Shown here in pieces: positions 29,328 through 30,010 of a stretch of DNA of 30,010 nt (its first letter is position 1; the number at the start of each line of letters is the position of its first letter). Under the pieces are notes generated by a model, which had not been told where the DNA came from, made no database searches, and saw only the letters and a list, made by a program, of their open reading frames with translations. The DNA comes from DATEJJ01 sp051986465 (lineage in GTDB: Bacteria > Actinomycetota > Actinomycetes > Mycobacteriales > Micromonosporaceae): the NCBI GenBank assembly GCA_051986465.1, contig JBPYFB010000611.1, forward strand, positions 1 to 30,010. The letters are read 5' to 3'. Made by a program: the position numbers and the translations under genes.

Positions 29328-30010
29328 ATGAAGAAGATGCTCCTGGGCGTACTCGGCCTCGGCGTGGCGGGTGCGCTCGCTGGGTCAGGCGCCGCGGTGG
29401 CTCACATCGCGACAGTCGGACAGCGATCGTCCGCGCACACACCGTCGTCAGCTCATGGCCAGAAGGCCCGCGGCGTCGCCGGCATGGGCGACAAGGCCAT
29501 GACCGCGAACGGCGGGACAAAGGGCGGCGTGCGGGTGTACCTGAAAGACACGCACGGCAACAACACGGCGCAGGTCGACATCGTGCCGTTGCGCCAGGGT
29601 GGCAACCAGGTCACCATCTCCGCGTGGAACCTCAAGCCCGGGTTCCACCCGATCCAGTTGCACTCGAACGGCGACTGCGATCTCGGCCAGCAGCCCGCGT
29701 TCGCCGGTGCCGGCGGTCTGCTGAGTCTCGCCGGGGCGAAGGGCAACCCGTCCGCCGCGGCGTTCCCGATGCTGTCGGTCGACGCGCAGGGTAAGGCGCA
29801 AACCACGTACGTGGATGGCAACTTCGCGCTCAGTGATCTGTCCACCGCCTCGGGCGCCTCGATCGTCTTGCACACGGCGCTGCCGGCCAGCCTGAACGCC
29901 GGGCAGGCGGCGACCCACCTCGCGGACGACAGCGGGAACCGCATCGCCTGCGGCGTCGTCTTCCGCTGGCACCCGCCGAAGCACAAGCCGTCGCCGTCAC
30001 CGACGTCTAC
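29328..30010 (+). CDS. Secreted Cu/Zn superoxide dismutase-like protein, metal ligands largely missing (3' end cut)
   Basis: At least 227 residues; the frame is still open at the window end. A signal peptide is clear (MKKMLLGVLGLGVAGALAGS followed by GAAVA), so the protein is exported. Residues about 66-213 have the Cu/Zn-SOD pattern: VRVYLKDTHGN, ISAWNLKPGFHPIQLHSNGDC, VDAQGKAQTTYV, IVLHTALPASL and DSGNRIACGVVF, with the usual cysteine pair (117, 208). Ligand His107, His112 and His182 are present, but the first His of H-x-H is Gln110. The AGGH histidine is Leu131, and the HAGDMP region reads AAAFPM. Dismutase activity is therefore doubtful; it may be a structural or metal-binding relative. 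A Pro/Ser-rich tail begins at the window end. GGAGG (29312-29316) is 11 bases before the ATG. Confidence 0.82.
   Translation, partial: MKKMLLGVLGLGVAGALAGSGAAVAHIATVGQRSSAHTPSSAHGQKARGVAGMGDKAMTANGGTKGGVRVYLKDTHGNNTAQVDIVPLRQGGNQVTISAWNLKPGFHPIQLHSNGDCDLGQQPAFAGAGGLLSLAGAKGNPSAAAFPMLSVDAQGKAQTTYVDGNFALSDLSTASGASIVLHTALPASLNAGQAATHLADDSGNRIACGVVFRWHPPKHKPSPSPTS

Overview
The window is very GC-rich, uses many GTG starts and codes densely on both strands. It carries Tat-exported proteins, likely F420/flavin enzymes, an LCP wall-polymer transferase and a hopanoid-type glycosyltransferase. Together these point to a filamentous actinomycete, most likely of the Micromonosporaceae type. That placement is inferred from gene content and base use, not from a marker gene. 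No rRNA, tRNA, IS element, integrase or CRISPR array was seen.

Left part (1-6314), metabolic genes: the N-terminus of a CPA2-type cation/proton antiporter (minus), a luciferase-like oxidoreductase and a PPOX-fold F420-type protein (plus), a Tat-exported animal-type haem peroxidase (plus), an iron-dependent alcohol dehydrogenase of the hydroxyacid-oxoacid transhydrogenase type with a hotdog thioesterase (minus), and an overlapping ArsR regulator/SRPBCC pair (plus).

Middle left (6451-12079), envelope genes on the plus strand: a one-pass membrane protein whose N-terminus resembles only the N-lobe of a Ser/Thr kinase, a DUF1800/DUF1501 pair, and a DUF2142 multi-pass membrane protein.

Centre (12102-24262), a surface-polysaccharide locus. 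A minus-strand operon runs, in transcription order, Wzx-like flippase, GT2, GT4, Wzy-like polymerase, GT2, GT2, large GT-C-like membrane protein. Its junctions are tight and include three GTGA start/stop overlaps. A Wzz-like chain-length protein and an LCP ligase diverge from it on the plus strand. A polyprenyl-phosphate sugar-phosphate transferase converges on the LCP gene and has a 359-379 nt noncoding leader with RNA-like structure. The likely workflow is: the transferase loads the first sugar on undecaprenyl phosphate, the GTs extend it, Wzx flips it, Wzy/Wzz polymerise it, and LCP may attach it to peptidoglycan.

Right part (24642-30010): a Pro/Gln-rich protein with sixteen pentapeptide repeats, a small two-helix membrane protein whose 3' end overlaps a TauE/SafE exporter tail to tail, an HpnB-like glycosyltransferase, a YjbR-fold protein, and a secreted Cu/Zn-SOD-like protein (cut by the window end) lacking several metal-ligand histidines.

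A recurrent theme is short tandem duplication. Arrays with units of about 15-30 bp occur in at least eight places, some in frame in proteins and some across stop codons or upstream of genes.
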